Assembly (NCBI GenBank): GCA_017871115.1
Contig: JAFCIZ010000001.1
Coordinates: 310,001-374,000, forward strand
From: Cunninghamella blakesleeana
Lineage: Eukaryota; Mucoromycota; Mucoromycetes; Mucorales; Cunninghamellaceae
DNA length: 64,000 nucleotides
Direction of reading: 5' to 3'
The notes beneath the pieces were generated by a model. The model did not search any database. It saw only the letters and a program-made list of their open reading frames with translations, and was not told the origin of the DNA. The position numbers were made by a program, and so were the translations under genes. This document shows positions 23,827 to 35,900 of the stretch, piece by piece. Position 1 is the stretch's first letter; the number at the start of each line of letters is the position of its first letter.

Positions 23827-26800
23827 ATGTCAGCTCTCAATCACGACAGCGAACATCACGTAGCTGTTAGTGCCCAAGATGAGTATTATCATAATGCTCG
23901 AGAACGTAGTATTAACGATGATTTAATGGAAGAGTATTCAGAAAAACCACCACCACCACAAAAAAAGAAATTCTATAAGAACAAGCGGTATTTAATTCCA
24001 TGTGGTATTATTTCTGCTATTCTTATTGTTGTCATTGTGTGTTTAGTGGTGTTTGTATTCTTCCCTATGATTGCTCAAGCTTTAATGAATCAAGCTGGTA
24101 TTGATGTTAATGGCGCTGATATTTCTTTTGATCAAAAAACAAATGCTAATCAAAAACGTGCTGAACCTGTTGATATTCAAAAAGTCTTCTTTATGAAGAT
24201 GGATAGTGCTCTTAAGAACACTGGTCCTTTTAATGCTAATATTCATTTCCATAATCCTATCGAAGTTTATTATAATGATACTTTACTTGGTACCGTTACT
24301 TTACCCGATACTCAAATCGGTGGTGGTAAAGGTTCCTTAGTTGCTGATACTCCTTTCTTAATTCAAGATACAAATTACTTTGCCGCTTTCTCTAAAGATA
24401 TGTTGGCTTTTGATTACTTTGACTGGACTCTTAAAGGAAAATTAGATGTTACTGCTTTATCAAGGTAAAATTAATGTACCTCCCTTTTCTTTTTTTTTCT
24501 TTTTTTTTTTAAAAAAAAAACTAATCAAAAAATCGTTTTTTTAATAATTAATCATCATTTTATTTTATTTAATACTATATTTGTTATATAGAACTGCTAC
24601 AGTTAATTTAGACAAAAAAGTAACCATTCCAGGTAAATATAATTTTTACTATTTATTTTTCAGTGGCGGAATTTTAATTTTATTTAAACAATATAATTTT
24701 TTTTTCGCGCTGTCTTTTTTTTTCTTTCCCTCTTTTTTCTTTTTTTTTTTTTTATTATAACTATTATGAATTATATATAATTTACTGATATGTATACTCA
24801 CTCTTATTTATTTAAATAATTTTTTTTACCACGTAAAGGTATGGGTGGATTCAAAGAAGTTAATATTGAAAACTTCCAACTTCCTTCTGATAATCCTTCT
24901 GGTGGTATGAATGTTGAACTTGGTACTGTTATGAAAAGTCCTTCTCCTATTGGTGTTCAACTTGGTACTATTACTTTACAAATTGGTTATGAAGGTGTTA
25001 ATCTTGGTCAAGTTACTGCCGATGGCATTACTTTAAAGGCTGGTGACAACAAAATTAACTTGAAGGGTGTTATTAAACCTCTTAATAACACTGCCGATTT
25101 AGAAAAGGTTGGACAAATGTTCACTACTTATGTATCAGGTGGTGTTGCTAAAACCTCTGCTATTGGTGTTTCTGCTGCTCCTGATGGTCAAACCCAAATT
25201 AATTGGTTATCTGATGCCTTTAAATCTGTTGTTCTTAACGTTGGACTTTCAAACAAAGGTGGTCCCTTAAAGATTATTAATGCTGTTAGTATGGGTTATC
25301 TTGATCTTAAGTTTGATGCTAACAATGCTTATGCTCCTACTATCTCTGCCCCTAACGTTGTTGCTGATTATCATATTCCTTTCGGTATTGGTATTAACAT
25401 TACTCAAGCTACTCAAGATATCACCATGTTCACCAACTCTACCGGTAACTTCTCTCAATTACTTGTACCTTGGACTAATACTCAAAGTGATCAAGCTGCT
25501 GGTAAACTTCAATTTGCTATCAATCAAGCTAAATTGGAAGCTTTACCTGGTAAGAATGAAGCTTTTGATTCTTATACTTTTGATTTAACTGCTTCTGATT
25601 TATACACTTTTGGTGTTAATGGTCTTGCTACCACTAAGGCTAAAACTTCCATTGGTGAAATCACTCTTGGTGGTGTTATGTTTACTGTTCCTACTTCTCT
25701 TCATGGTTTACAATTTTTAAATAGTACTCCTACTACCATCAACAGTGTTGATATGACTGGTGGTACTAAAGAAGCTCTTCAACTTGATATTGGTGTATCT
25801 ATGGGTAATCCTTCTGATTTCAGTATGTCTGTCGGTGATGTTGTTTTCAACATGTTTGCTGGTGCTACTCAAGTTGGTACTGTTACTTTAGCCAACTTAA
25901 CTCTTCAACGTGGTGAAAATAAAGTTATTGCCAAGGCCAACTTTGATCCCAAATCATCTACTGATGGTCAAAACATGCTTAGTACTTTTGTTATGGGTAA
26001 GGATAATGGTGCTTCCATTGGTGGTTTTGATAAATCAACTGCTATTGCTTCTCTTCAAAAGGCTCTTAGTTCTATCAAGATTGATACTACTCTTCCTGGT
26101 CTTAAAGCTCCTTTAATTCAATTTGCTGCTTTAACTGTTCCTACTGATGTAATCCAAACTAGCATTGTTAATGTTGCCGTCACCATTGCCAATCCTTTCA
26201 CTGCTGGTTTAGCCATTACTAAAGTTAAATCTGCTGCTACTTATAAAGGTATGCCTGTTGGTAACATTGATCAAGATATCGGTAACAATCCTTACGTTAT
26301 TGGTGGTCATGCTACTACTCCTTCTCCTCAATTAAATATGCAAATGAATTTAGAACCTGCTGCTGTTGCTCTTTTAATGCGTGACCTTGCTGTAGATGCT
26401 AAATTAGATACTAAAGCTTTAGATGGTTTACTTGGTATGGGTGGTTTCCATATTCAAGGACAAGAAAGTGTTGAACCTACACCTGAAATATTCAAAGGAT
26501 TCAATATTTCTAGCTATGTTATGCAAGCTATGACTGCTCTTAAGGCTGATTTACAATTAGAATCTACTCTTGTTGTTGGTGAATATGTAGATGACTTAGC
26601 TTTCTCTCAAAATGCTGTTCAAATTAAATCTGATGATACTGTTACTCGTTTGATTCCTATTGTTGGTCAACCTATTGTACAACAAATTGTAAATGGCGCT
26701 AAACTTGGATTCAATACTTTAGTTTTATCTGATCCTACTGATAACAATGCTAAGGTTCAAATGAAAGGTTCTATTACCAACACTGGACCTATGGATGCTA

Positions 26801-29189
26801 CTATTTCATTCCCTGATCCTTTAACTGTTAGATGGGGTGGTAAGACTATTGGTACAGCTACTATGCCTCCTGTTCAAGCTGTTGGTGGTCAAGGTGCTCA
26901 ATTTGATGTACCATCCAACTTTGTCATCACTGACCAAAAGGCTATGGAAGAATTTGCTGCTTACTTGATTAACAATGAAGAATTTATTTGGGAAATCTCA
27001 ACCAACAATGTCAACGTTAATGCTCTTGGATTCACTTTCACTAACATTAAAATGCAAAAATTCGTTACTATTAAAGGTTGTAATGGATTCAAGGATGCTG
27101 TTAAGATTAACTCATTCAACTTACCTTCTAATGATCCTGCTGGTGGTATTACTCTTATTGCTGAAACTACTATTGTCAATCCTTCTCAAGTTGGTTTCTC
27201 ACTTGGATCAGCAGCCTTTGAAGCTCACTACAAGGATATTTTAGTTGGACCTCTTGCTGCTTCTCCTGCTAACTTTGCACCTCTTGCACCTTCTAATATT
27301 CAAATGAAGGGTCGTATGATTCCTCAAAACACTCAACATGGTATTGATATGGTTACTGAAGTATTCAAAGCTTACTTAGCTGCTAAAGATTCTATTCTTT
27401 CAGTTAATGGTGACTATGCTACTGGACCTACTGGTCAAGTTGGATGGTTAACTAATGCTTTCAAGACTCTTAAGATTGAAAATGTTATTTTACCTGGACC
27501 TAAGGTAGCACCTACTTTGATTCCTTCTATTACTATGATGAACATGCAATTAGATTTCACTAAGGATCCTTATGCTGCACCTGCTAGTAGCACTGAAGTC
27601 CAAGCTCAACTTAAGAATCCATTCGGTTTCCCTCTTGGAGTTGCTGAATTAAACATGGAAGTAGATGCTGGAGTTGCTGGTCACAAGATGGCTCATCTTT
27701 CTATTCCAACAGAAAAAGCCACTACCTCTGATACTGGTGTTGTTAAAACTCAATTCTCTAATGTTCCATTCAAGGTAGCTGGTGATGCTCATGATCTCTT
27801 TGGTGGTTTCTTAACTGTTCTTACTAAATCAGCCAATGGTAGCTTTGAACTTTCTGGTACTACCAATGCTCTTGCTCAAACTGCTATTGGTAATCTTCAA
27901 CTTGATGGTATTACTTTTGATGTACCTACTTCTTTAGCTGGTAAGTTTTAATTCAGTTTAAAAAAATGGAAAAAGATAAAAATATTTTTTTGTTTGTTGG
28001 TACTAATTATTTTTGAAAATTATTTTTTTTATTAGGTTTCGCCAACTTTGGTGGAAAGGTTGATATTCAATCACTTGTAGTTGCTGGTGGTACTAAGGAT
28101 TATGCTATTATTGAATTAGATATTGCTCTCACCAATCCTTCTCAAATCACAATCACTGTTGGTGATATCAACTTCTCTGCTAAGGCTCATGATAATGTTA
28201 TTGGTCAAGCCTTCATTAAAGATACGATCATCAAACCTGGTGTAAATCAATATAAATCTGAATTCCGTCTTGCTGGTCCTCCTCAATTAATTGGTCAAGT
28301 ATTCGCTGGTTACTTAACTGGTGCCCAAGTACCTCTTAATATTGTTGGAACTGAAACTTCTACCACTATTGAACCATTAAAGAAAGCATTCCAAACTGTT
28401 AATCTTGCTACTATCATGAAAGGTATTAATGCTCAGTTAGTTTCTCATATTAAGGTTGATGTCACCCTTCCTGGCCTCATTGCTTTCAAGGGTAAATCTT
28501 ATGTTACTCTTGCTAATCCTCTTAAGGGTGCTTATCAATTGACCGCTCTTAAAGCTAAAGCACTCTGGCCCGGTAGAGATGGTATTTATACAATCGGTGA
28601 TATTAATGGTATTCCTAGCCCTTGTACAGTTCCAGGTGGTGGAACTACAACCTGCGTTGAATGGGAAGTTGCCCTTAGCAAGAATCTTCCGCAATTGCTT
28701 GAATACGTGTTTGCTTCTAATAAAAACTTGAACTTGGAAACTCAAATTACCGCTCTTGTTGGTGGACCTGGTGGATATGAAGCTTCTTTCCCTTACAACA
28801 CTAATAACGTACCTACCGAACTTAACTTTGAAATCTTTGGTGCTGATATTCCTCTTGGTGGTTTACCCAAATTACTTTCTAATGGAAATGCTGACCAAGA
28901 AAAAGACATTTTGGCCAAATTGGAAGGCATTGTCCCTAAAAACAACCCATTAGCTAAATTTATTTTCCCTGAAGATAAACCTACTACTACTGCTGCTCCA
29001 TCAAGCACTCCCACAGAAACAAAGAAAGATGATAATATTATCTCAAAAATAATTCCTGACGGTAATAATAATGATAAGCAACAGCCTACTCCTACTCCTG
29101 AAAAAGCTGAACCTAGTCCTGAAAAAGCCGAACCTACTACTACTACTAAAGAAGATGGTGGTTTTAAGCTTTTCCCCTTCAAGGAATAA
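23827..29189 (+). CDS. Giant type II membrane protein, Tag1-like/DUF3712 family, tandem copy 2
   Basis: Exons 23827-24464, 24592-24632, 24839-27940 and 28036-29189; 4935 nt, 1644 aa, with introns at the same places and phases as copy 1. The N-tail lacks the Asn run but keeps NDDLMEEYSEKPPPP and the basic patch. The membrane helix is at about 55-80. Exon 3 has exactly the same length as in copies 1 and 3. Two long parts (25285-25736 and 26083-27759) look identical at the DNA level to copy 1, silent sites included, while the start of exon 3 and exon 4 have diverged. The tail has two AEPSPEK-like repeats and ends LFPFKE. An ER/vacuole-lumen or cell-surface ectodomain is inferred from topology. 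Expected sequons such as NNT, NIT and NST are present. Confidence 0.85.
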
Positions 29190-32100
29190 ACTTTTGATTT
29201 GAAATGAAATGTGGAACCAATGATATTATTTATCATTTCTTATTTTTATTTATTTAACTTTTGATATTTTTTCTATTTTTCTTCTTTTTACCCTTTTTTT
29301 CATTTCTTATTTTATTTCCTTATTCTTTCATTTCTCACTTTTATTTATTTACTTTTTCTTCTTCAGTTTTTATCTTTTTATTATTCTTTCTTTTGCTTTC
29401 TTTTTTTTTATTGTTTTATGTACCATTTTACTATTCTGTACTCTCATTATTTGTTTTTTTTCTAATTTAAATTCTATCTTGTACTTTTTGTATTATTTAC
29501 TTAAAAGGCTTTTATTTTGTTACTTTTATTACTTCATTACTTTTTATGTTTTACTTAATTATTTTTTAGTTTCTTTTTTTTGTATCTTACAAATTAATGT
29601 TTATTCCCATTTCATTTCACAATTTTTTTTTTTTGAAAATAATAATAAAATTTATTATATCATAATTCAATAATGTTCAAATATAATATATCAATGTTAT
29701 GATTCTTGAATGGTACTCAATATTAATCATCTTAGTATTAAAAGTAAAAAATAGGCCGTGTATTATTCATCTATTAACATTATCAAAAGTATTTTTATTT
29801 TTATGTATTAAGGTTTTATAGATCATCCTTTTTTTTAATAAATTATACAATCGTACATATCAGTTTTTATTTCTCTGTAATCGCTTTAATGTTTCGTTAT
29901 GCAACTTTATTTTATAAATTGATTCTTCAAATATTCGATTGATCAAAAACAAAAAAAAATAAAATTTGTGGCAATATTTAAAGTTTTTTATTTTTTCCCA
30001 CCGTCTCTTTTTCTTTATTTTTTTTTATTTTTTTTTTACTTTTTTTATTACTCTTTTTTTTTCCTCTTATTTAATTTTATACGCATATTAATGATTTTTT
30101 ATGTCATCTTGCACGATATTAATTGATAAATATTATAAAAAATATGATTTAGCAGTTTTCAGCACTTTTTAATATTATATACTTTCTTCCAAAAATGCGA
30201 CTTTTTATCGATCAGGCTACTATAACTGTTGATGGAATCAAAGAAAATATATAAATTGTTTTTTATATTAATTGATTGAAACAGAAAGATATATAGTATC
30301 ATAATGTATGCATATATTCGTCGTTTTTTAGAAAAGTTTTTTATTTTACTAAGACTATCCAGCTTTACTTTACTTGATAAAAATAGTTTATAATATCGTA
30401 TTGATATTTATCAAGTTCTCTATAGAAAAGTATATAGTTATATAAAGAGAAAGGTAATAATACAATTATATTTATAATATTTACATAGCGATATGTGATT
30501 ATAAATGAACTATTACTGTTTTATCAATGTCAATTTTTTATATTTTTTACTACTTCAACTTTATTTATAGATACCTGACGTTAATTATATTGATTTGTGG
30601 TGACCTAAAAGAACTTTATCTTTCTATATCAAAATAATATTACCTAAGATGATGATATTAAAGGTATAACTATATATATATATATATATTCAAATATTTT
30701 TACACAAAAAAGAGCAAATGGATAAAAATAGATGAAATTATAACTAAATCTCATGATTATATTTTTTTTTATATAAATTATATTTTTTTAGGCAATATCT
30801 ATTGGCATCACACAAACGAGGAAGCATTTATATATTATTTGTTTACAATCACCTGTTATATATTCCATGATCATGGTAATTTTTGGCAGAACTTTGATAA
30901 AAATAGTACCAATATATTAAAGTAAATCATCAAAGTAATATTCCATTGACATATATATAAACATTCATTTTCTTTTCTTTTTATTAAATATCGTTCTTTA
31001 TAAATAATTATAATCCTAATAGTAAAAAAGATTATTGATTTCTAGCATATATATCTATATATCTATATATGTATATGCGATTTTTTTTTACAAAAATAAT
31101 ATAGTTGTTAGAATTTTTATATTTTCTTTGATCAAGTGAAAGAATATTAGTGTGTTTTTGTCTACAAAGAGTGAAAAATAAGTGCTAGTGAAGAATGGAA
31201 TAAAGGGAATATATCTGTTATGTAAATATAGGGTAGCAACACCTGCGTATGAATGCTTCTTTTTTTTTTTTGTAGAAAAATATATGTTTTTGGTACATTC
31301 CCAAGCTCAAATATTTTATTCACTTGTCGCAGTTAACAATGTTCCCAAGGTATACAAAAATGGAAAAGGTAAAGGTCAATGCTTCTTTTTTAAAAAAAAA
31401 TTAGATATATAAACAATATGTTGAAATGATTTACAATTCAGCATGGCATTTTCAAAATAAATAAATAAAAAAGGTTCGAGATAACAAATAATAAATCATA
31501 TGTTTAATAAGAGAAATTTATTATGATTCTCATTTATTTGCATATTTAATGGATTTCATTGGTAAGTAGATATAAAAAGAAAATAATACACAACACACTC
31601 ACATACGTGTATATTTTATTATTAGTTATGTCATTACTATAAATGATCATTTAATGTAACAAAAAGGTAATTTTTTTTGTAAAAGAAATAATAAAAAAGG
31701 TGGAGATATTTAAGAAATAATATTAGTCAGTACAACCATTGTGATTCCATACGCTATGATATTTTTTTAATGCAACGAATTAGGTAGCACCAAGTTATTG
31801 ATCTATGTGTAACTGTACTTTTTTTTCTTTTTAATTTTGATGTAACTTTACTTTTCATATTTTTTACTCACGCCTTAATATATTGTGCAAAATAAATTAA
31901 TTGTTTTGATCCAGTAATATAATTATAAATCCGTATGAATGATTTTTTATTTACCTTATTTTTATTTATAATCATCTTAATAAAAATAAAAATCAATCAT
32001 AAAAAAACGAAGTGATGAATTATTTAATTAATGAGCAGATTTTTTTTATAAGATATCCTTTCCAATATGTATAGGTATTTATTTTTTAAAAAAAAATATA

Positions 32101-32313
32101 AACTTTTTTTTTCGAGAAAAATAAATAAAAACAATCCTAATAAACGATACGTATTAAAGGAATAAAGTTGGGAATCTTGGAACTTTTTTAAATTTAAAAA
32201 AAAAAGTTAAAAAAAGAAATATGTACTTCAATGAACCTCGTCCGATTTTTTATTTTATTGTTATTCTTATTATTATTATTATTTTTATTTTTATTATTAT
32301 TATTATCATTACA

Positions 32314-32345
<32 letters not shown>

Positions 32346-32961
32346 TTTAATTTGGAAAAAAAAAAAATAAAAAAAAAAAACTGTTTTTAAAAAGAGTAAT
32401 AGTTAAGTAAATGTGTGTTTTATAAGAAATATTTTTTTTTTTTTTTTCAGATCAACTTTTTGTTGTCATAACAAAAAATCTGAAAGCCTTTTTTTACGCA
32501 GTTAGCTGTTTAATACAACTTGACATGAATTAGAAGAGTTATACCGAGTCTGAGCATTTCACATTCTGTACGCCCTTAAAAAAAAGAAAAGAAAGCACTT
32601 CTACCATTGCTTTTTATAGTTGTAAAAATATATATATATATGTATAACCTTTATAAACTGTACACAGATGAGAAAATTCGGACTTTCAACGATATTTTCT
32701 TTTTTTTCATATAAAAAGCGGGCGAAAGATTGATTTTTAGTTCTTCTTTTCTTTTTTCTTTACCTCTTTTTATTATATATATTTTATTGTATTATATTAG
32801 TATACATATATTTATATTCCATTCTTTTTTTTAATTTAAATATATAAACTTTTTTTTTTTAAAAAAAAAATATATATATTTTTTTAAATTCGTTCATTTT
32901 CTCCACTCTTTTTTTATTTTAACGTATATAACTGCTAAAATCTTTTTTTATTTTATTTTAA
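29190..32961. other. 3.8-kb gene-free spacer between tandem copies 2 and 3
   Basis: The left part (29240-29640) is almost pure T/C-rich on the plus strand, and its open frames are Phe/Leu homopolymer artefacts. The rest is AT-rich, with a trinucleotide repeat at 32266-32345. A 76-codon open frame at 31182-31412 has no family resemblance and I do not call it. The 15-mer CGGACTTTCAACGAT lies at 32679-32693, 269 bp before the next ATG. Confidence 0.55.
32266..32345. repeat. Imperfect (ATT)n microsatellite
   Basis: About 80 bp of ATT units with a few interruptions, upstream of tandem copy 3. Confidence 0.85.
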
Positions 32962-35900
32962 ATGTCTGCACCTCACCATGGTAGCGATGGTATCGCTATG
33001 AGTGCTCAAGATGAATATTATCACAATGCACGAGAACGTAGTGTCAATGATGATTTAATGGAAGAATACTCAGAAAAACCACCACCACCACAAAAAAAGA
33101 AGTTTTATAAAAACAAAAAATACTTAATTCCATGTGGTATTATCACTGCTATTCTTATTGTTGTCGTTGTATGTTTAATTGTGTTTGTCTTCTTCCCTAT
33201 GATTGCTCAATCTTTAATGAATCAATCCCAAATCAGTTTGAATGCTGCTGAAATTACCTTTAAAGACCCCCAACCTCAACAAAATGCTAAGCGTGATTTT
33301 GATATTCAAAAGCAATTCTTTATGAAGATGGATAGTGCTCTTTCCAACACTGGTCCTTTCCATGCTACCATTTCCTTCCATAATCCTATTGTTGTTTATT
33401 ATAATGATACTTTACTTGGAAAAATCACTTTACCTAATACTGATATTGGTGGTGGTAAAGGTAACTTGGTAGCTGATACTCCTTTTATTATTGAAGATCC
33501 TAATTTCTTTGCTGCTTTCTCCAAAGATATGTTGGCATTTGATAATTTTGATTGGGTTCTTAAAGGAAAATTAGATGTTACTGCTTTATCAAGGTAATAA
33601 AGAAAAAAAAAATATAATGATCACTTATTTAAAAAAAACAAAAAAAAAATTCAAAGGTAAGTATATTTATTTTAATTTATTTATTTATTCATTTATTTAT
33701 TCATTTATATATAAATGAATAATATAGAACTGCCACTGTTAATTTGGATAAGAAAATCTCTGTTCCAGGTAAGCTAGTTTATAAAATTTCGAAACAGCGG
33801 GATTTTAAAACTTTAATAAATTATTGTTCAATTTTTTTCGCGCTCTTTCCTTTTTTTTTTTTTTTTTCCCAAAAAAAAAAAGTTATTATTCAATTATATT
33901 AATCGATCCTCTTTTATTAATCTTTATTTTATATTTTTACTTGGAAATGCCATCTTATCGCTATGTAAAGGTATGGGAGGATTTAAGGATGTAAAGATTA
34001 CAAACTTCCAACTTCCTTCTGATGATCCTACTGGTGGTATTGTTGTTGAACTTGGTACTGTTATGAACAGTCCTTCCCCTATTTCTATTGATCTTGGAAC
34101 TATTGCTTTACAAATTGGTTATGAAGGTGTTAACCTTGGTCAAGTTACTGGACAAGGTGTTCAACTTAAAAAAGGTGACAATACAGTCAATCTTAAAGGT
34201 ACCATTAAACCTCTTAATAACACTGCCGATTTAGAAAAGGTTGGACAAATGTTCTCTACTTATGTTTCTGGTGGCACCGCTAAAACCTCTGCTACAGGTA
34301 TTTTTGCTGCTCCTGATGGTCAAACCCAAATTGGCTGGTTATCTGAAGCCTTTAAATCTTTACAACTCAACGTTGGTCTTGCTAACCAAGGTGGTCCCTT
34401 AAAGATTATTAATGCTGTTAGTATGGGTTATCTTGATCTTAAGTTTGATGCTAACAATGCTTATGCTCCTACTATCTCTGCCCCTAACGTTATTGCTGAC
34501 TTTAGTATTCCATTTGGTTTCTCTCTTAATATTACTCAAGCTACTCAAAATATCACCATGTTCACCAACTCTACTGGTAACTTTTCTGAATTAATTGTAC
34601 CTTGGACTAATACTCAAAGTGACCAAAAAGCTGGTAAACTTCAATTTGCTATCAATCAAGCAAGTTTAACTACTTTACCTGGTAAAAATGAAGCCTTTGA
34701 TTCTTATACTTATGATTTAACTGCTTCTAATTTATATACTTTTGGTGTTAATGGTCTTGCTACAACAAAGACACGTACACCTATCGGTGAACTTACCCTT
34801 GGTGGTATTACTTTCACTGTTCCTACTTCTCTTCATGGTTTACAATTTTTAAATAGCACTCCTACTGTTATTAAGAGTGTTGATATGACTGGTGGTACTA
34901 AAGAAGCTCTCCAACTTGATATTGGTGTATCTATGGGTAATCCTTCTGATTTCAGTATGTCTGTTGGTGATGTTGTTTTCAACATGTTTGCTGGTGCTTC
35001 TCAAGTTGGTACTGTTACTTTAGCCAACTTAACTCTTCAACGTGGTGAAAATAATGTAATTGCCAAGGCCAACTTTGATCCCAAATCATCTACTGATGGT
35101 CAAAACATGCTTAGTACTTTTGTTATGGGTAAGGATGGTTCTACTTCAATTGGTGGTTTTGATAAATCAACTGCTATTGCTTCTCTTCAAAAGGCTCTTA
35201 GTGTTGTAAAGATCGATACTACTCTTCCTGGTCTTAAAGCTCCTTTAATTCAATTTGCTGCTTTAACTGTTCCTACTGATGTAATCCAAACTAGCATTGT
35301 TAATGTTGCCGTCACCATTGCCAATCCTTTCACTGCTGGTTTAGCCATTACTAAAGTTAAATCTGCTGCTACTTATAAAGGTATGCCTGTTGGTAACATT
35401 GATCAAGATATCGGTAACAATCCTTACGTTATTGGTGGTCATGCTACTACTCCTTCTCCTCAATTAAATATGCAAATGAATTTAGAACCTGCTGCTGTTG
35501 CTCTTTTAATGCGTGACCTTGCTGTAGATGCTAAATTAGATACTAGAGCTTTAGATGGTTTACTTGGTATGGGTGGTTTCCATATTCAAGGACAAGAAAG
35601 TGTTGAACCTACACCTGAATTATTCAAAGGATTTGATATTTCCAAATATGTTATGCAAGCTATGACTGCTCTTAAGGCTGATTTACAATTAGAATCTACT
35701 CTTGTTGTTGGTGAATATGTAAATGATTTAGCTTTCTCTCAAAATGCTGTTCAAATTAAATCTGATGAAACTGTTACTCGTTTAATTCCTATTGTTGGTC
35801 AACCTATTGTACAACAAATTGTAAATGGAGCTAAACTCGGATTCGATACTTTAGTTTTATCTGATCCTACTAACAATAATGCTAAGGTTCAAATGAAAGG

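Noticed and set aside
31182..31412. 76-codon open frame between giant copies 2 and 3
   Set aside because: Poly-Phe and poly-Lys from homopolymers, no motif and no splice context.
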